From CAYJAZ01 sp964371865 (GTDB lineage: Bacteria; Desulfobacterota; Desulfovibrionia; Desulfovibrionales; Desulfovibrionaceae), in the NCBI GenBank assembly GCA_964371865.1, contig CAYJOR010000007.1:10922-74921 (forward strand): DNA of 64,000 nucleotides. Direction: 5' to 3'. Below, piece by piece: positions 35,405-45,700 of the stretch. Position 1 is the stretch's first letter. Every line of letters starts with the position of its first letter. The notes under the pieces were generated by a model. The model ran no database searches. It was not told where the DNA came from and was given only the letters and a program-made list of their open reading frames with translations. Made by a program: the position numbers and the translations under genes.

Positions 35405-36901
35405 ATGTCAAATTACACTTTCAAGACTTATGAAAATGCCATTATAGTTCCAGATAGAGTGAATTTTTATATGGATAGTCTTGCAGCAGTTTATACACAA
35501 GAAAAAAAGCTTATTTTTTCAAGTGTATTACGTAGACATCATGCAGAAAATCTTTATGTTCCCTATATTGAACCTATGATCAATCAAGATATTGAGGCTA
35601 TTTATGGAGGTGGCTTAATTACGCAAAATATTGGGCACTTTATTCTCGATTCTCTACCACGCTTATGGTTTGCTAAAGAAAATCCGCACTTGCCTATAGT
35701 TTGGAATAATACACTTCCTTATGATAGCCCTCTTCAAGATTATCACAAAGAAATTTTTGAAATTTTAGGTATTAAAAACGAACATATATTCACACACAAA
35801 CCAACACGTATTAAAAAACTTCACATTCCAGCATCGTTATACCTTTTTTATGAATACGAAACGAAAGAGTTTTTTGATTTTCTTGGGCAATACGAAAATA
35901 AAGAGGTTGTTCCCGGTAAGAAAGTATATCTTGTGAGAGAGGGCGAAGCAAAAACAAGAGGCTATATAAATAATGATGAAATTGAACAATATGTTATAGA
36001 TAATGGCTATAGCATGCTGTATCCAACTAAAATATCAATAAAAGAAAGATTAGATGAGTTTTCAAGCGCGGAAGAGATTTTAGCAATTAGTGCTTCCTCA
36101 CTTTTTCCTCTGCTTTTATTAAAAAATAAAGCCAATAGGCTTGTTGTGTTGCCTCGACTAGATTTTTATTCTCTTCCTAAAAATAGGTACTCCGTAAACT
36201 ATAACTTGTATACAGAAGCTGTAAAAGAAGCTTACCTTCAAATATATAAATGTAAAATTTCTAGCTTAAATATGTATAAAAACCATACTGAGTGCTACGT
36301 CTCTATAGAAGATTTAGACTATGCAATCAATCATAAAGAAGTTATGATTGATATGTATCAGTATAGGTGGCCTTTAAAAGAACTTGAACTTGAAGGTGAC
36401 AAAAAAGAAGTTAATAGTCGTTATTTATTTTATGATAAACTTTACCATATTCCTTTCCAGAAACAAGAAGTAAGAGAATTTTTAATGAATAAGGCGCTTG
36501 TAGAATTTTGTGACATGTCAATAGAAGAAAGATATGCTAATGAAGAAATGGTAATCAGATTTTACAATGCTTGTTTCTACGCTATGCGTTCAGCATATTT
36601 TGCTTTTTCAATAGAAAAACTTTCACTACTTCTTTCAACCTACACTTTTCATTTTCTACCTATTGAGGATTATGTATTTGAACATTATAATTTTCAAGCT
36701 TTACAACTCTATATGGATATAATTACTATCTGCAAAGATATACTAACTACAGATGAAATTATTGCTTATTATGAAAAAATACTTGAATCAAATGTGTTTA
36801 AGTTAACAGACTTACCACTAGAATTTAAAGCTAATATTTATCATTCTGTTATACTTGCTTATCGAAGAAAAAAAACAGAATTAAACTTGTCTAAAGCATA
36901 A
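35405..36901 (+). CDS. GT61-family (DUF563) glycosyltransferase-like protein
   Basis: 498 aa from the ATG at 35405, preceded by a GGGAG site; a TTG at 35378 overlapping the ThDP gene is less likely. Residues about 65-260 carry the family 61 hallmarks: NIGHFILDSLPRLWFA, then a KKVYLVREGEAKTRG run and a conserved region with FSSAEEILAISASSLFPLL. These proteins transfer sugars in capsule and lipooligosaccharide loci. The C-terminal 240 residues are helical and unassigned. It lies within the cassette in the same direction as its neighbours. Confidence 0.7.
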   Translation: MSNYTFKTYENAIIVPDRVNFYMDSLAAVYTQEKKLIFSSVLRRHHAENLYVPYIEPMINQDIEAIYGGGLITQNIGHFILDSLPRLWFAKENPHLPIVWNNTLPYDSPLQDYHKEIFEILGIKNEHIFTHKPTRIKKLHIPASLYLFYEYETKEFFDFLGQYENKEVVPGKKVYLVREGEAKTRGYINNDEIEQYVIDNGYSMLYPTKISIKERLDEFSSAEEILAISASSLFPLLLLKNKANRLVVLPRLDFYSLPKNRYSVNYNLYTEAVKEAYLQIYKCKISSLNMYKNHTECYVSIEDLDYAINHKEVMIDMYQYRWPLKELELEGDKKEVNSRYLFYDKLYHIPFQKQEVREFLMNKALVEFCDMSIEERYANEEMVIRFYNACFYAMRSAYFAFSIEKLSLLLSTYTFHFLPIEDYVFEHYNFQALQLYMDIITICKDILTTDEIIAYYEKILESNVFKLTDLPLEFKANIYHSVILAYRRKKTELNLSKA

Positions 36902-36923
36902 GAATTATACTATGGAGGATATT

Positions 36924-38042
36924 ATGTTAGAAGAAATATTTACAGAAGAAGAAGTTAGTTTTCTCTATAAAAATGCAGTTGATAATTCATCAAAAGTCAC
37001 ATGGGAAATGCTCAAAGACAAAGGATTTATTCTATATGGAATAGGGTTGGCGTCAAAACAAATTCTCTCAATTCTTGAAGAGAATGGATTGGTTCCATTA
37101 TGGATTATAGATCAAAAATTTGTAGGCACATTTTATAAAGGTATAGAAATTTTTTCTTCAGAAAGTTTAGCAAATTGTGATGAAGAATATGTACTTATTT
37201 CTGGTGTATATTCGCGTGAATCAATGCTTGATGTCTGTAGGGCATATAATAAAAAGAATTTAGTTTTCTTTCAAAATCTTCCAACTGCTCCTCCTGGATA
37301 CCTTATTCCTCATAATTTTTTAGAAGAACTAAATACGAATTCAAGTTATAAAAAACTTTACAATTTAGTTGCTGATGAAGAGTCAAAAAATGTATTGAGA
37401 GATATTTTTGCTTTTAGGATAACACACATATTTGAATTTCTTCAAAAATATACTCCTGAAGACCATTATCGCCCAAAAGGATTAAAACATCTTTTTGACT
37501 ATTCAGTTTTTTGTGACTGTGGTGCATATAATGGTGATACTTTTTTACAGTGGATTAATGATACAGAGATACAACATAATAAATATATAGGGATTGAAGC
37601 GTCAAAAAAAAATTATAAAGACTTAGAAAAAACTGTTTCATCCTTTCTGTCTATTGAAAAACAACTTTATTATTGTGCATTAGGAAAAGAAAAAGGCAAA
37701 GCATTTTTTAACGAGAATGATACAGGTGCAACTTTTAGCTCTCGTGGGGATGAAGTTGAGGTATGTCTTTTAAATGAACTTTTGCCGGATAAAGGAAGTG
37801 TTTTTATAAAAATGGATTTAGAAGGTGCAGAAACAGATACCATTAATGGTTTAAAATCCTTTTTACAGCAGAAAGAACAAGAAAAGAAAGGGAAAACTAT
37901 ATTAGCAATTTCTATTTATCACTATCCAGATGAGCTTTATTCAATTCCGCTTCTTATTTTAGAATATGCTCCTTCGGCAAAAATTTATATTAGACATCAT
38001 ACAAAAATTCAAACTGAAACTGTATGTTATGCCGTGATATAG
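36924..38042 (+). CDS. FkbM-family methyltransferase with N-terminal Rossmann-like domain
   Basis: 372 aa from the ATG at 36924, 6 nt after GGAGG; the ATG at 36912 lies upstream of that site and is unlikely. Residues about 25-110 form a small nucleotide-binding-like domain (FILYGIGLASKQIL). The C-terminal half is an FkbM SAM-dependent methyltransferase (VFCDCGAYNGDTF, YIGIEASKKN, IKMDLEGAETDTI). FkbM enzymes O-methylate sugars or natural products. A similar Rossmann-like domain (LWGLGAHARRIL) occurs at the C-terminus of the other methyltransferase at 39121-40290. Confidence 0.78.
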   Translation: MLEEIFTEEEVSFLYKNAVDNSSKVTWEMLKDKGFILYGIGLASKQILSILEENGLVPLWIIDQKFVGTFYKGIEIFSSESLANCDEEYVLISGVYSRESMLDVCRAYNKKNLVFFQNLPTAPPGYLIPHNFLEELNTNSSYKKLYNLVADEESKNVLRDIFAFRITHIFEFLQKYTPEDHYRPKGLKHLFDYSVFCDCGAYNGDTFLQWINDTEIQHNKYIGIEASKKNYKDLEKTVSSFLSIEKQLYYCALGKEKGKAFFNENDTGATFSSRGDEVEVCLLNELLPDKGSVFIKMDLEGAETDTINGLKSFLQQKEQEKKGKTILAISIYHYPDELYSIPLLILEYAPSAKIYIRHHTKIQTETVCYAVI

Positions 38043-38057
38043 TTGAGGTAATTCATC

Positions 38058-39098
38058 ATGAATCTTACTGAAAAAGAATTAAAACAACGCATTTCCCTGA
38101 AAGATAAAAAACCTTTAGTATATGAAAAAATCATAAAAATATCGGAAAGATCAGAAAAAAATATTCCAACGCCAATGATTGATATAGCCTATGATTTTAC
38201 CTGTGACCTAAAGTGTGCACACTGTTCGATAGCAAAAATCAGTTCTAAAAAAAATAAACTTACAATAGAAAAACTAAGGGAAATTACTACTGAAGCAGAT
38301 AAATTGGGTTTATGCCAGCTTACTTTATCGGGTGGGGAACCTTTGCTTTTCACAGACCTAGATCAAGTAGTGGAAGCTATGCAACCTGATAAATTTCATA
38401 TAAAAATGAGTACGCATGGCAGACATTTATCCCCTGAAATGGTAGTGAGGCTTGAAAAATTAGGCATTGATAAAGTTTCTATAAGTATGGACCAATTTCA
38501 TGGTTTATCTACAAAAACATTTACAAAAGATCAATACCCAAAAAACCTTAAAGCAATTTTTATGCTCAAAGAAAGCTCTATAGATCCTGTTATGACAACT
38601 GTGGTAAGTCATCAAAACTGTAGAGAGCAATATTTTATTGATTTGCTTGAATTTGCAACTGAACATAATATAAAAGTAGATACTTATATTGCAAAACCTA
38701 TCGGGCAATGGCAAAATAATTTTGATGTTATGATAAACCGAGAAGATTATGCTTATTTAGAAGAGTTGCATAAAAAGTATCCGATATTTTTTCTTGATAC
38801 ATTTTCTTCCTATAGAACAACAGGCTCATGTATTGCTATACGTGGCACCTTACATATAACCCCGTATGGAGATGTTTTTCCATGTGGTTTTATGCAGGTT
38901 TCAATAGGTAATCTTTTTGAAGAAAGCCTTAAAGATATTATTAAACGAGGTATGAATATAACATATTTTAATAAAGCATCACCCATTTGCCTATCTGGAA
39001 GAAATAAGTCCTTTATGGAAAAAATTTCTGTGAACTCTGCCGACGGTTCTTTCCCTCCTACTTGGAAAGATGTTTTTATAGACGATTTTGTTAATTAA
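38058..39098 (+). CDS. Radical-SAM protein (cassette member 1)
   Basis: 346 aa. The radical-SAM cluster motif is C-x3-C-x2-C (CDLKCAHCS) near residue 50, with a GGEPL motif (TLSGGEPLLF) at about 95. The C-terminal part (HITPYGDVFPCGFMQVSIGNL, then a second Cys in SPICLSG) resembles a reduced auxiliary-cluster (SPASM/twitch) domain. It is only distantly like the two other radical-SAM proteins of the cassette. Chemistry and substrate are unknown. Its start is 15 bp after the FkbM gene and its end overlaps the frame of the next gene, so it is co-transcribed. Confidence 0.8.
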   Translation: MNLTEKELKQRISLKDKKPLVYEKIIKISERSEKNIPTPMIDIAYDFTCDLKCAHCSIAKISSKKNKLTIEKLREITTEADKLGLCQLTLSGGEPLLFTDLDQVVEAMQPDKFHIKMSTHGRHLSPEMVVRLEKLGIDKVSISMDQFHGLSTKTFTKDQYPKNLKAIFMLKESSIDPVMTTVVSHQNCREQYFIDLLEFATEHNIKVDTYIAKPIGQWQNNFDVMINREDYAYLEELHKKYPIFFLDTFSSYRTTGSCIAIRGTLHITPYGDVFPCGFMQVSIGNLFEESLKDIIKRGMNITYFNKASPICLSGRNKSFMEKISVNSADGSFPPTWKDVFIDDFVN

Positions 39099-39120
39099 TA
39101 TAACTTCAAAAGGCTTATCT

Positions 39121-40290
39121 ATGTTAGCAAATCGCACATATTGCCCTATATGCCAAACAAAGGCAAAGTGCTATCACAAGCACTCTTTATTACCAATGGT
39201 CAATGAGAATGAAGCAGATATTTATGAAATAATGCTTTGTTCTTCTTGTGGCTTTTGTTTTGATAATGTAAAAAGTGAAACGGATTTTAATGACTATTAT
39301 GAGCAAACAAAGAAGTATATCACATTAAATACGATTGGTAGTGGTGAATTATCAAACGCAGATAGAGTGCGTTATGAAGATATGCTCTCTAAGTTTTCGG
39401 ATAAAATCGATAAAAACTCTTTTATCCTTGACTATGGTTGTGGTAAAGGTGGTTTTATTAAGTTTCTGCAAGGTAAAGGCTATAAAAACGTTTATGGCTT
39501 TGACCTTTCAATAGAAAATATTCATATTTTGCAAAAGGAAAGCGTAAAAGCCTATAATTCAATAGATTTATTGTGTGAACATTGTATAAAATTTGATTTG
39601 GTTTCTTCCTCATATGTTTTAGAGCATATCTATGAATTTTCAGATTTTTTTGAAAGTCTTGAAAGGATATCTCATGACAAGAGCCTTTTATTATTGGAAG
39701 TGCCAGACGCTTCAGATTATTTTAGAGATAATTTTGCTCCCTTTTATTACTTTGACGCAGAGCATGTTAACCATTTTACAAAAGTAAGTTTAGAAAATTT
39801 GCTTATGCGTAATGGGTACTGTAGTATTGATTCTACGTATACACGAAGATTAGAAGATATAATAAATGGAACAACTTGTGGTGGGCTTTTTCAGAAAAAT
39901 ATACGTGAAGAAAATATACTCAACTGCGATAATATGGGAATAGAGAATATCATCAAATACATTGAAATTTCAAAGAAAAACGATGTATATGATTTTGACC
40001 ATAAAAAAGAAGCGGTACGTATTCTTTGGGGGTTAGGTGCGCATGCAAGAAGAATTTTACAAGAAAAAATTCCTCTTCAAAGCTTTGACTGTATTATTGA
40101 CAGAAACCTAGCAGGAAGCACCTTACACGGTGTTCCTATAATGTCTTCAAAAATCTTGGAAGAAGAGCAATATAATAATGCAACAGTATTTATTTCTTCA
40201 TGCTTATATCAAGCGGAAATAAGTAATAGTATAAAGAAAATGAAGTTTTATGGCGAAATAATAAATATATCAGCAATGGAGCAAAAATGA
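39121..40290 (+). CDS. Class I SAM C-methyltransferase-like protein with zinc-ribbon
   Basis: 389 aa from the ATG at 39121 (AAAAGG upstream). The N-terminus has a zinc-binding ribbon (YCPICQTKAKC and CSSCGF), then the SAM fold (ILDYGCGKGGF) and a C-terminal domain with LWGLGAHARRIL. The order zinc-ribbon, methyltransferase, C-terminal domain is that of the TylC3-type sugar 3-C-methyltransferases. It probably adds a C-methyl branch to a nucleotide keto-sugar, which fits the ThDP enzyme and the CDP-sugar relic. Its stop overlaps the next start by 4 bp. Confidence 0.75.
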   Translation: MLANRTYCPICQTKAKCYHKHSLLPMVNENEADIYEIMLCSSCGFCFDNVKSETDFNDYYEQTKKYITLNTIGSGELSNADRVRYEDMLSKFSDKIDKNSFILDYGCGKGGFIKFLQGKGYKNVYGFDLSIENIHILQKESVKAYNSIDLLCEHCIKFDLVSSSYVLEHIYEFSDFFESLERISHDKSLLLLEVPDASDYFRDNFAPFYYFDAEHVNHFTKVSLENLLMRNGYCSIDSTYTRRLEDIINGTTCGGLFQKNIREENILNCDNMGIENIIKYIEISKKNDVYDFDHKKEAVRILWGLGAHARRILQEKIPLQSFDCIIDRNLAGSTLHGVPIMSSKILEEEQYNNATVFISSCLYQAEISNSIKKMKFYGEIINISAMEQK

Positions 40291-41312
40291 GTCGTTTTAA
40301 TATAATTTCTCAAGAAAGGCAAAACCTCCTGTCTCTTCTGCCTTTAAAAAAACCTCTTTCTATGTTTATAGAAACAACGAATATATGTAATTTTCGTTGT
40401 TCTGTATGTATACAAGGAGCAGAAGAAACTAGAAAAGATTTAGCTCCATTCAAACATATGGATTTTAGTGACTTTAAAAAAATCATTGAAGATATAAAAT
40501 CATGGAATGGTCCAAAACTAAAACTTTTGCGCCTTGCTTTTCATGGTGAACCATTTATGCAAAAGGATTTTGCAAAGTTTGCAAAATTTGCTGTGGATTC
40601 ACAAGTGGCTGAAAAAATTGATACTTTTTCAAATGCTTCGCTTATGGATAAAGAACAAGCAAATGCAATTTTAGAGAGCGGTATAGATGCTATACGTTTT
40701 TCTATTTATTCAGTTATCAACGATAGACATAAAGAAGTTACTCGCCGTGATGTACCTGTTGAAGCAATAAGAGATAATATTCTTTATCTAAAAGAAGAAA
40801 GATATAGACGTGGTCTTGATAAACCCTTTATCTTTGTTAAAGCTTTTGATAACTATAATGAAGAAAACGATCTCTTCTTTTCTATGTATAAAGATATTGC
40901 CGATAAAGTAGACTTAGAAAAAGTTCATAATGCAACTAAATATAAAGATATTGACTTGATGGGTAAATATTATAAAAATAGTGATGTAAAAGAACAAAAT
41001 AAAGAAAATTTTTCTTCTAATCTTCATAATTTTATTGCTTGCCCACGTCCATTTATGAGTATGGTTGTAAATGTGCATGGCAACTGCCTTATGTGTACTT
41101 TAGATGCGCCATCTTATACAAAAATTGGCAATATACATGAAAAGCATTTGCAAGAAATATGGTCAGGTAAAGAGGCTTTTGAATTTAGGAAACTGCAACT
41201 AGAAGGAAATAAAGAGCAAAATTCACTATGCAGAGCATGCGACTGGTTCAAACTGTTTCCTGTTGAAGATTGTGTAGACTCTTTTCCGGTAGAAAGATTA
41301 AGTGAGTTCTAG
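40287..41312 (+). CDS. Radical-SAM/SPASM protein (cassette member 2)
   Basis: 341 aa. The cluster-binding motif is C-x3-C-x2-C (CNFRCSVC) at about 33-40 after a MFIETTN strand. The C-terminus carries a SPASM/twitch-type cysteine set: CPRPF, GNCLMCTLD, then CRACDWF. Such proteins use an extra Fe-S cluster to act on peptides, sugars or other substrates. It is homologous to the next gene along the whole chain (both start with PLSMF/Y, both end KIGNI/VIGNL, LQ-IW), a local duplication. An ATGA overlap links it to the methyltransferase gene. Confidence 0.82.
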   Translation: MSRFNIISQERQNLLSLLPLKKPLSMFIETTNICNFRCSVCIQGAEETRKDLAPFKHMDFSDFKKIIEDIKSWNGPKLKLLRLAFHGEPFMQKDFAKFAKFAVDSQVAEKIDTFSNASLMDKEQANAILESGIDAIRFSIYSVINDRHKEVTRRDVPVEAIRDNILYLKEERYRRGLDKPFIFVKAFDNYNEENDLFFSMYKDIADKVDLEKVHNATKYKDIDLMGKYYKNSDVKEQNKENFSSNLHNFIACPRPFMSMVVNVHGNCLMCTLDAPSYTKIGNIHEKHLQEIWSGKEAFEFRKLQLEGNKEQNSLCRACDWFKLFPVEDCVDSFPVERLSEF

Positions 41313-41320
41313 GAGCTGGT

Positions 41321-42298
41321 ATGCAAAATCTTACCTATAGTAAATTACGCGAGCAATCAAGAATAAGTTTACTTGATGCTGTTCCTCTTTCAATGCCATT
41401 ATCTATGTATGTCGATCCTAGCTCTATCTGCAATTTTTCTTGTATATATTGTCCACAAAGCTTTGCAAATAAAGAAAAAATGAGTCTTTCCACTATGTCT
41501 TATGATGACTTTGAAAGAGTGGTTTCTCAAGTAAAGAGTATGGGAAAACTAAAAACTCTTAATCTTTTTTCTTTTGGTGAGCCTCTTCTAAATCCACATA
41601 CGCCGGAATTTTTGAAAATTGCAAGAGAAAATGATATTGCTGAAAAATATGTTATCACTACAAATGCAAGTTTATTAAATGAAGAAAAGGCTAAAAAGCT
41701 AGTTGATAATGGCTTATCCTTTATAAGAATTTCTATTTATAGCGCAAATCAAGAAAAACATCAAGAACGCACAAAAAGCAGAGTAAATCTTGAAGAAATA
41801 AAACACAATATTTCATTTCTTAAACAGTATCGTGATAGTAGAAACTCTTCTCTTTCTATAGCTGTAAAAATGCTTGATACTAGTGATAGAGAAGAAAATA
41901 AAGTTTTCCTTGAAAATTTTTCACAATATGCCGATGATTGTTTCATAGAACCTTTACATAATTGGCATGACGAACAAGAAAAATATAGCACCTTAAATGA
42001 TGAACAAAAAACAAGAAAGGTTTGTCCCTATCCTTTTTATACCCTTGTTACTCATGCTAATTTAGATATAAGTGTCTGTTGCCCGGATTGGGATAAAAAA
42101 CTTGTGATAGGTAACTTGAAAGAGGAAAATTTACAAGATATTTGGCGCAGTAAAAAGCTTTATAAGCTACAAGATGCTTTACTTTCAAAAGATTACTCGA
42201 TATATAAAGTTTGTGAGAAATGCAGTTTTTATAAAATAAATGCAGGTGATAATTTAGATTTACTTACTGCAGAAGAATATAGAGGGCGTAGAGCATGA
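41321..42298 (+). CDS. Radical-SAM/SPASM protein (cassette member 3)
   Basis: 325 aa, a paralogue of the preceding gene. The radical-SAM motif is C-x3-C-x2-C (CNFSCIYC) and the C-terminal cysteines are in VCPYPF, ISVCCPDWD and VCEKCSF, with VIGNLKEENLQDIW between them. Eight bases separate it from the upstream gene. Its TGA overlaps the ATG of the decayed rfbF-like gene, showing the cassette once continued. Function unknown; a role in modifying a sugar or glycan is inferred from its neighbours. Confidence 0.82.
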   Translation: MQNLTYSKLREQSRISLLDAVPLSMPLSMYVDPSSICNFSCIYCPQSFANKEKMSLSTMSYDDFERVVSQVKSMGKLKTLNLFSFGEPLLNPHTPEFLKIARENDIAEKYVITTNASLLNEEKAKKLVDNGLSFIRISIYSANQEKHQERTKSRVNLEEIKHNISFLKQYRDSRNSSLSIAVKMLDTSDREENKVFLENFSQYADDCFIEPLHNWHDEQEKYSTLNDEQKTRKVCPYPFYTLVTHANLDISVCCPDWDKKLVIGNLKEENLQDIWRSKKLYKLQDALLSKDYSIYKVCEKCSFYKINAGDNLDLLTAEEYRGRRA

Positions 42299-42593
42299 AA
42301 ACTGTGATTTACAACGGATGGTTAAGGAACAAGGCTTTTTGAAGAAATCTTTGTTGTGCCAAAGGCAATGGTAGAAATTGGAGGAAAATCAATTCTTTAT
42401 ATAGATTTAGTGAATTTATAATACTCATAGGTTCTTATCACACTATATAAAAGACTATTTTATTAATTATTACAATAGATACCCTGATATTGCCGTTGAT
42501 ATGACAAACAATAGTGTTGAAATACATAAAGCTCAGAGTGAACCATTTTATTTGTGCGCTGTAAAGATTATTTGCGCATGCAATTTCACCTGA
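42295..42593 (+). pseudogene. rfbF: Decayed glucose-1-phosphate cytidylyltransferase (rfbF-like) fragment
   Basis: Reading across frames, the DNA after the last radical-SAM gene spells an RfbF-like nucleotidyltransferase. It starts MKTVIYNGWLRNKAF (compare the family's MKAVILAGGLGTR), shifts to EEIFVVPKAMVEIGGKSIL (family: VVPKPMVEIGGKPIL), then to KDYFINYYNRYPDIAVDMTN followed by NSVEIHKAQSEPF. Several frameshifts and stops and loss of the C-terminal half make it non-functional. The intact enzyme makes CDP-glucose. Its ATG overlaps the upstream TGA as in a translationally coupled operon. Confidence 0.75.
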
Positions 42594-42617
42594 GTGTTTT
42601 TGTCTTTAGTATGTAGT

Positions 42618-42667
42618 TAGGCATACAAAAAGTAAGTTCTTTACTTCTTGTATGCCTTTATTTTTAT
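42618..42667 (+). terminator. Strong terminator at the cassette end
   Basis: AGGCATACAA..AGTAA around a GTTC loop pairs with TTACTT..TTGTATGCCT (ends at 42657), giving a stem of about 17 bp with minor mismatch, followed by TTATTTTTATT. It closes the 32-42 kb plus-strand cassette. Confidence 0.85.
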
Positions 42668-42703
42668 TGAATATAGACTCTTAAAGTGTTTTTAGCTTAT
42701 ATT

Positions 42704-45700
42704 CTAATTTTGACTGATAACCGCATAATTTCTGCTACCGTCTTTATAGAAGAATGTCACACGGAAGCGGTTTTTCTTATCGGTCAAGGCTCCATTATCT
42801 TGAAGAATTATATCTAAAAGTATTGGGCTTGTAACATCTAATTCAAAAGCCGCATCTTGATCGTTTACGATTTTACCATCTTGAGCTAGTTGCAGAACAC
42901 CCATCGCACTTGTTTTTACATCTTTTGTTTTCCAAGAACCGGCTGTTCCGCCTATACTTTCGACTCTTAAAGCAATAAGAGGGCTTGTATGTTTTGCTAA
43001 TACTTGTAAAAGACTATCATTTTTTTTATCTGCTACAAATGAATTTAGGCTGATACTATCTTTATCATAATCAAGAATAATTCCGACTCCTGCTTTTTTT
43101 CCTTCAGGAGCAACAAGTCTTGCATCTTGTATTTTTTCTTCTGTTTTTACTTCTTCTTTAGGTGTTTCCTTGATTTCTTCCTTAGTTTCTTCTTTAACTG
43201 TTTCTTGATTTTCTTCTTGTACAGAAGATTCAGTTACTACTTCTTCTTTAATTTCCTCTGCAACTGGTTCTTTTACTTTAGGTGCAGGTTGTATTCTTGG
43301 TGGAATTTCTTTTTTAGCTTGTTCTTGCAAGAGTTCCAAAGCTTTAGGATAATCACCTTTAAATCTTGTAAGAGCCTTCAAGTAATCCAGTGCTGATTTG
43401 CCTTCATTACTTTTTATCATTATATTAGGATAATAATTTATAAATAATTCTAAGCTCTTTAGGAAAGATTTGTTGTTTTGTACGAGATCAATTACAGCTG
43501 TAGAGCCGTCATTTGTTTGTGCATCAATATCTGCACCGGCATTTGTAAGAGTATCGAGAAGTTCTTTATTTGCTAAGTGTGCAGCATACATTAAAGGAGT
43601 TCTTCCACTTTCTGTGCGAGCGTTTATATCTGCTCCATTCTCAATAAGTTCTTGTAATTTTTTGTTATCTTGAAAAGCTACTGCATTGAATATTTCTTGG
43701 TTTTCTTTACTTGGTATAAAGCCTTTTGATATGAGAAGTTCTATGTTTTTTGGTTTGTTAGCAAATATAGCTCTATCAAGTGGAGGAGTTGCTTCACTAT
43801 CAGCTTGTGCCCCGTGCTGTAACAGTAAGAGAATGTCTTCTTCAGTTCCACTACCGGCGACTATTGATAAAGTTGAATTTTTAGTTTTTTGTGTTATATC
43901 TTTGTGGTTAAGTAAAAACTCTATTATATCAGTATGTTTTTTTTGGATAGCATATGCAAGAGGTGGATAGAAGAAGTCCTTTGAGTTTATATCTAATCCA
44001 AGTTTTAAATACCTCTTAACATTTTGCAAATCTCCGTCGCCTACAGCTTTAAAAAATTCAGAATGAAGCTTCTTTTTATTTTTAGCGAGGTTTTGATTTT
44101 CTGATGCTATATTACGTTCTGTTTCTATATAATCTTTAATTTCTTTGCTCTTTGTGAAACTTGTTATGTATGAATAATTTTTTCTAAAGGTAGGGTCAGC
44201 ACCATTTTCTACTAAAAATTTCACCATCTCAAAATCGTTCATGTAAGCAGCAAGAAGAAGAGCAGTTTCATTGCTAGTGCTAACTTGGTTCACATCTGCC
44301 CCTAATTCTAAAAGGGTTTTTGCTGCCTCAATATTACCTCTATAGGCTGCCATCCCTATTGGTGAAGTGCTGTATTTTATTTCTTGTGAAGAAACTCCAT
44401 CTACCTTAGCTCCTTTGTCAACAAGAGTTTTTATGGCGTCTGCTTGGTTGTTTATAGCCGCAGCAAGTAGTGGAGTGTGACCAATTGGGTTAAATTTATT
44501 AATGTCTGCACCATTACTTAGAAGTAAGTCAATAATTTCAAGTTTACCTGTTCTACTAGCGGCAATTAAAGGTGTATCACCTAATGCAACAGTATTAACA
44601 TCACTATTTTTTTCCAAAGCATGTTTAACAAGCTCAACACTGCCAAGCCCTGAGGCAAGCACTAAAAGAGAATTATTTTTTTCAGGACTTGTAAGTTGTT
44701 TATCTATTTCAACAAGAGCGTTTTTGTTGCCTTTTATATATTCCTTAATTAAAATTGCTAAATCATAATCTATTGCAGTATTGTAATTTGCAACAATACT
44801 TGAATAGCGAGTTGTAAAAGGGGCGAATTGACCATTATCGCTTAGACTAAGTACAATCTCATTTCCTCGTAAAACGCTGCTGAAAGAATTAGAAATCGTA
44901 ATAAAGTTTGACGCAAGTGGACGTAAATTAACTTTTCCTGAAAAAATTTCGTAGTTGCCATCTATAAGAACTAGGGCTTTAATACTGTTATCAGAAGGAT
45001 TATATGATACTAAATCTATAGGGCGGTTTTCTCCTGTTTCTTTTCCATCTTGCGTAACTTTTAATTCAAAGGATATTTTTCCTAAATCATTAAGTAATGC
45101 TAGATATTCATCTGTTTTTTTAGTATATTCTAATTGCTGAGGTGTTTTCCCAGTTATATAGTTTTGAATTTCTTCACTTTTTGGAGCTATATAAGCAAAA
45201 ATTACAGCAGAAAGAGAATTAGAGCCTAGCATCTTGGTTGCTACGTATTCTTTTTCCCAGTTAGGTGTAAAAAGTTTTTCTAGCTCGCTTATTTCTTTAG
45301 AGAATTTATCGTATTCAGCTGCATCTTTTGCGAAATCACGTCTGTAAAGTAGATTGACATACATAGAAAAAGGATCGCGTGCAACTGTAGTATCTAGTAT
45401 TCTTGAATTTGGGTTATAAAGTGCATGATGTGCGTTTATGATGGAGAGTATATTTGAATCAGCGCTTCTGTTGTCAGCTGTAATATCATACTCTGGGTAA
45501 TGTGACTTTTTATATAAATATAAAGAAATCAAAGCACTAGTATCATAAGATGATAAATTTGCATAATTATTTTTTGAAGATACGTTCAAAAATTGTTCAA
45601 TTTCTGCCATAGCATTTTCATCTTTTTCATTACCAAAGAGCCCAAAATATTTAATCAGTAACTGTCGAATTGTTAGAGAGTCAGCGATATTATATTTTTC

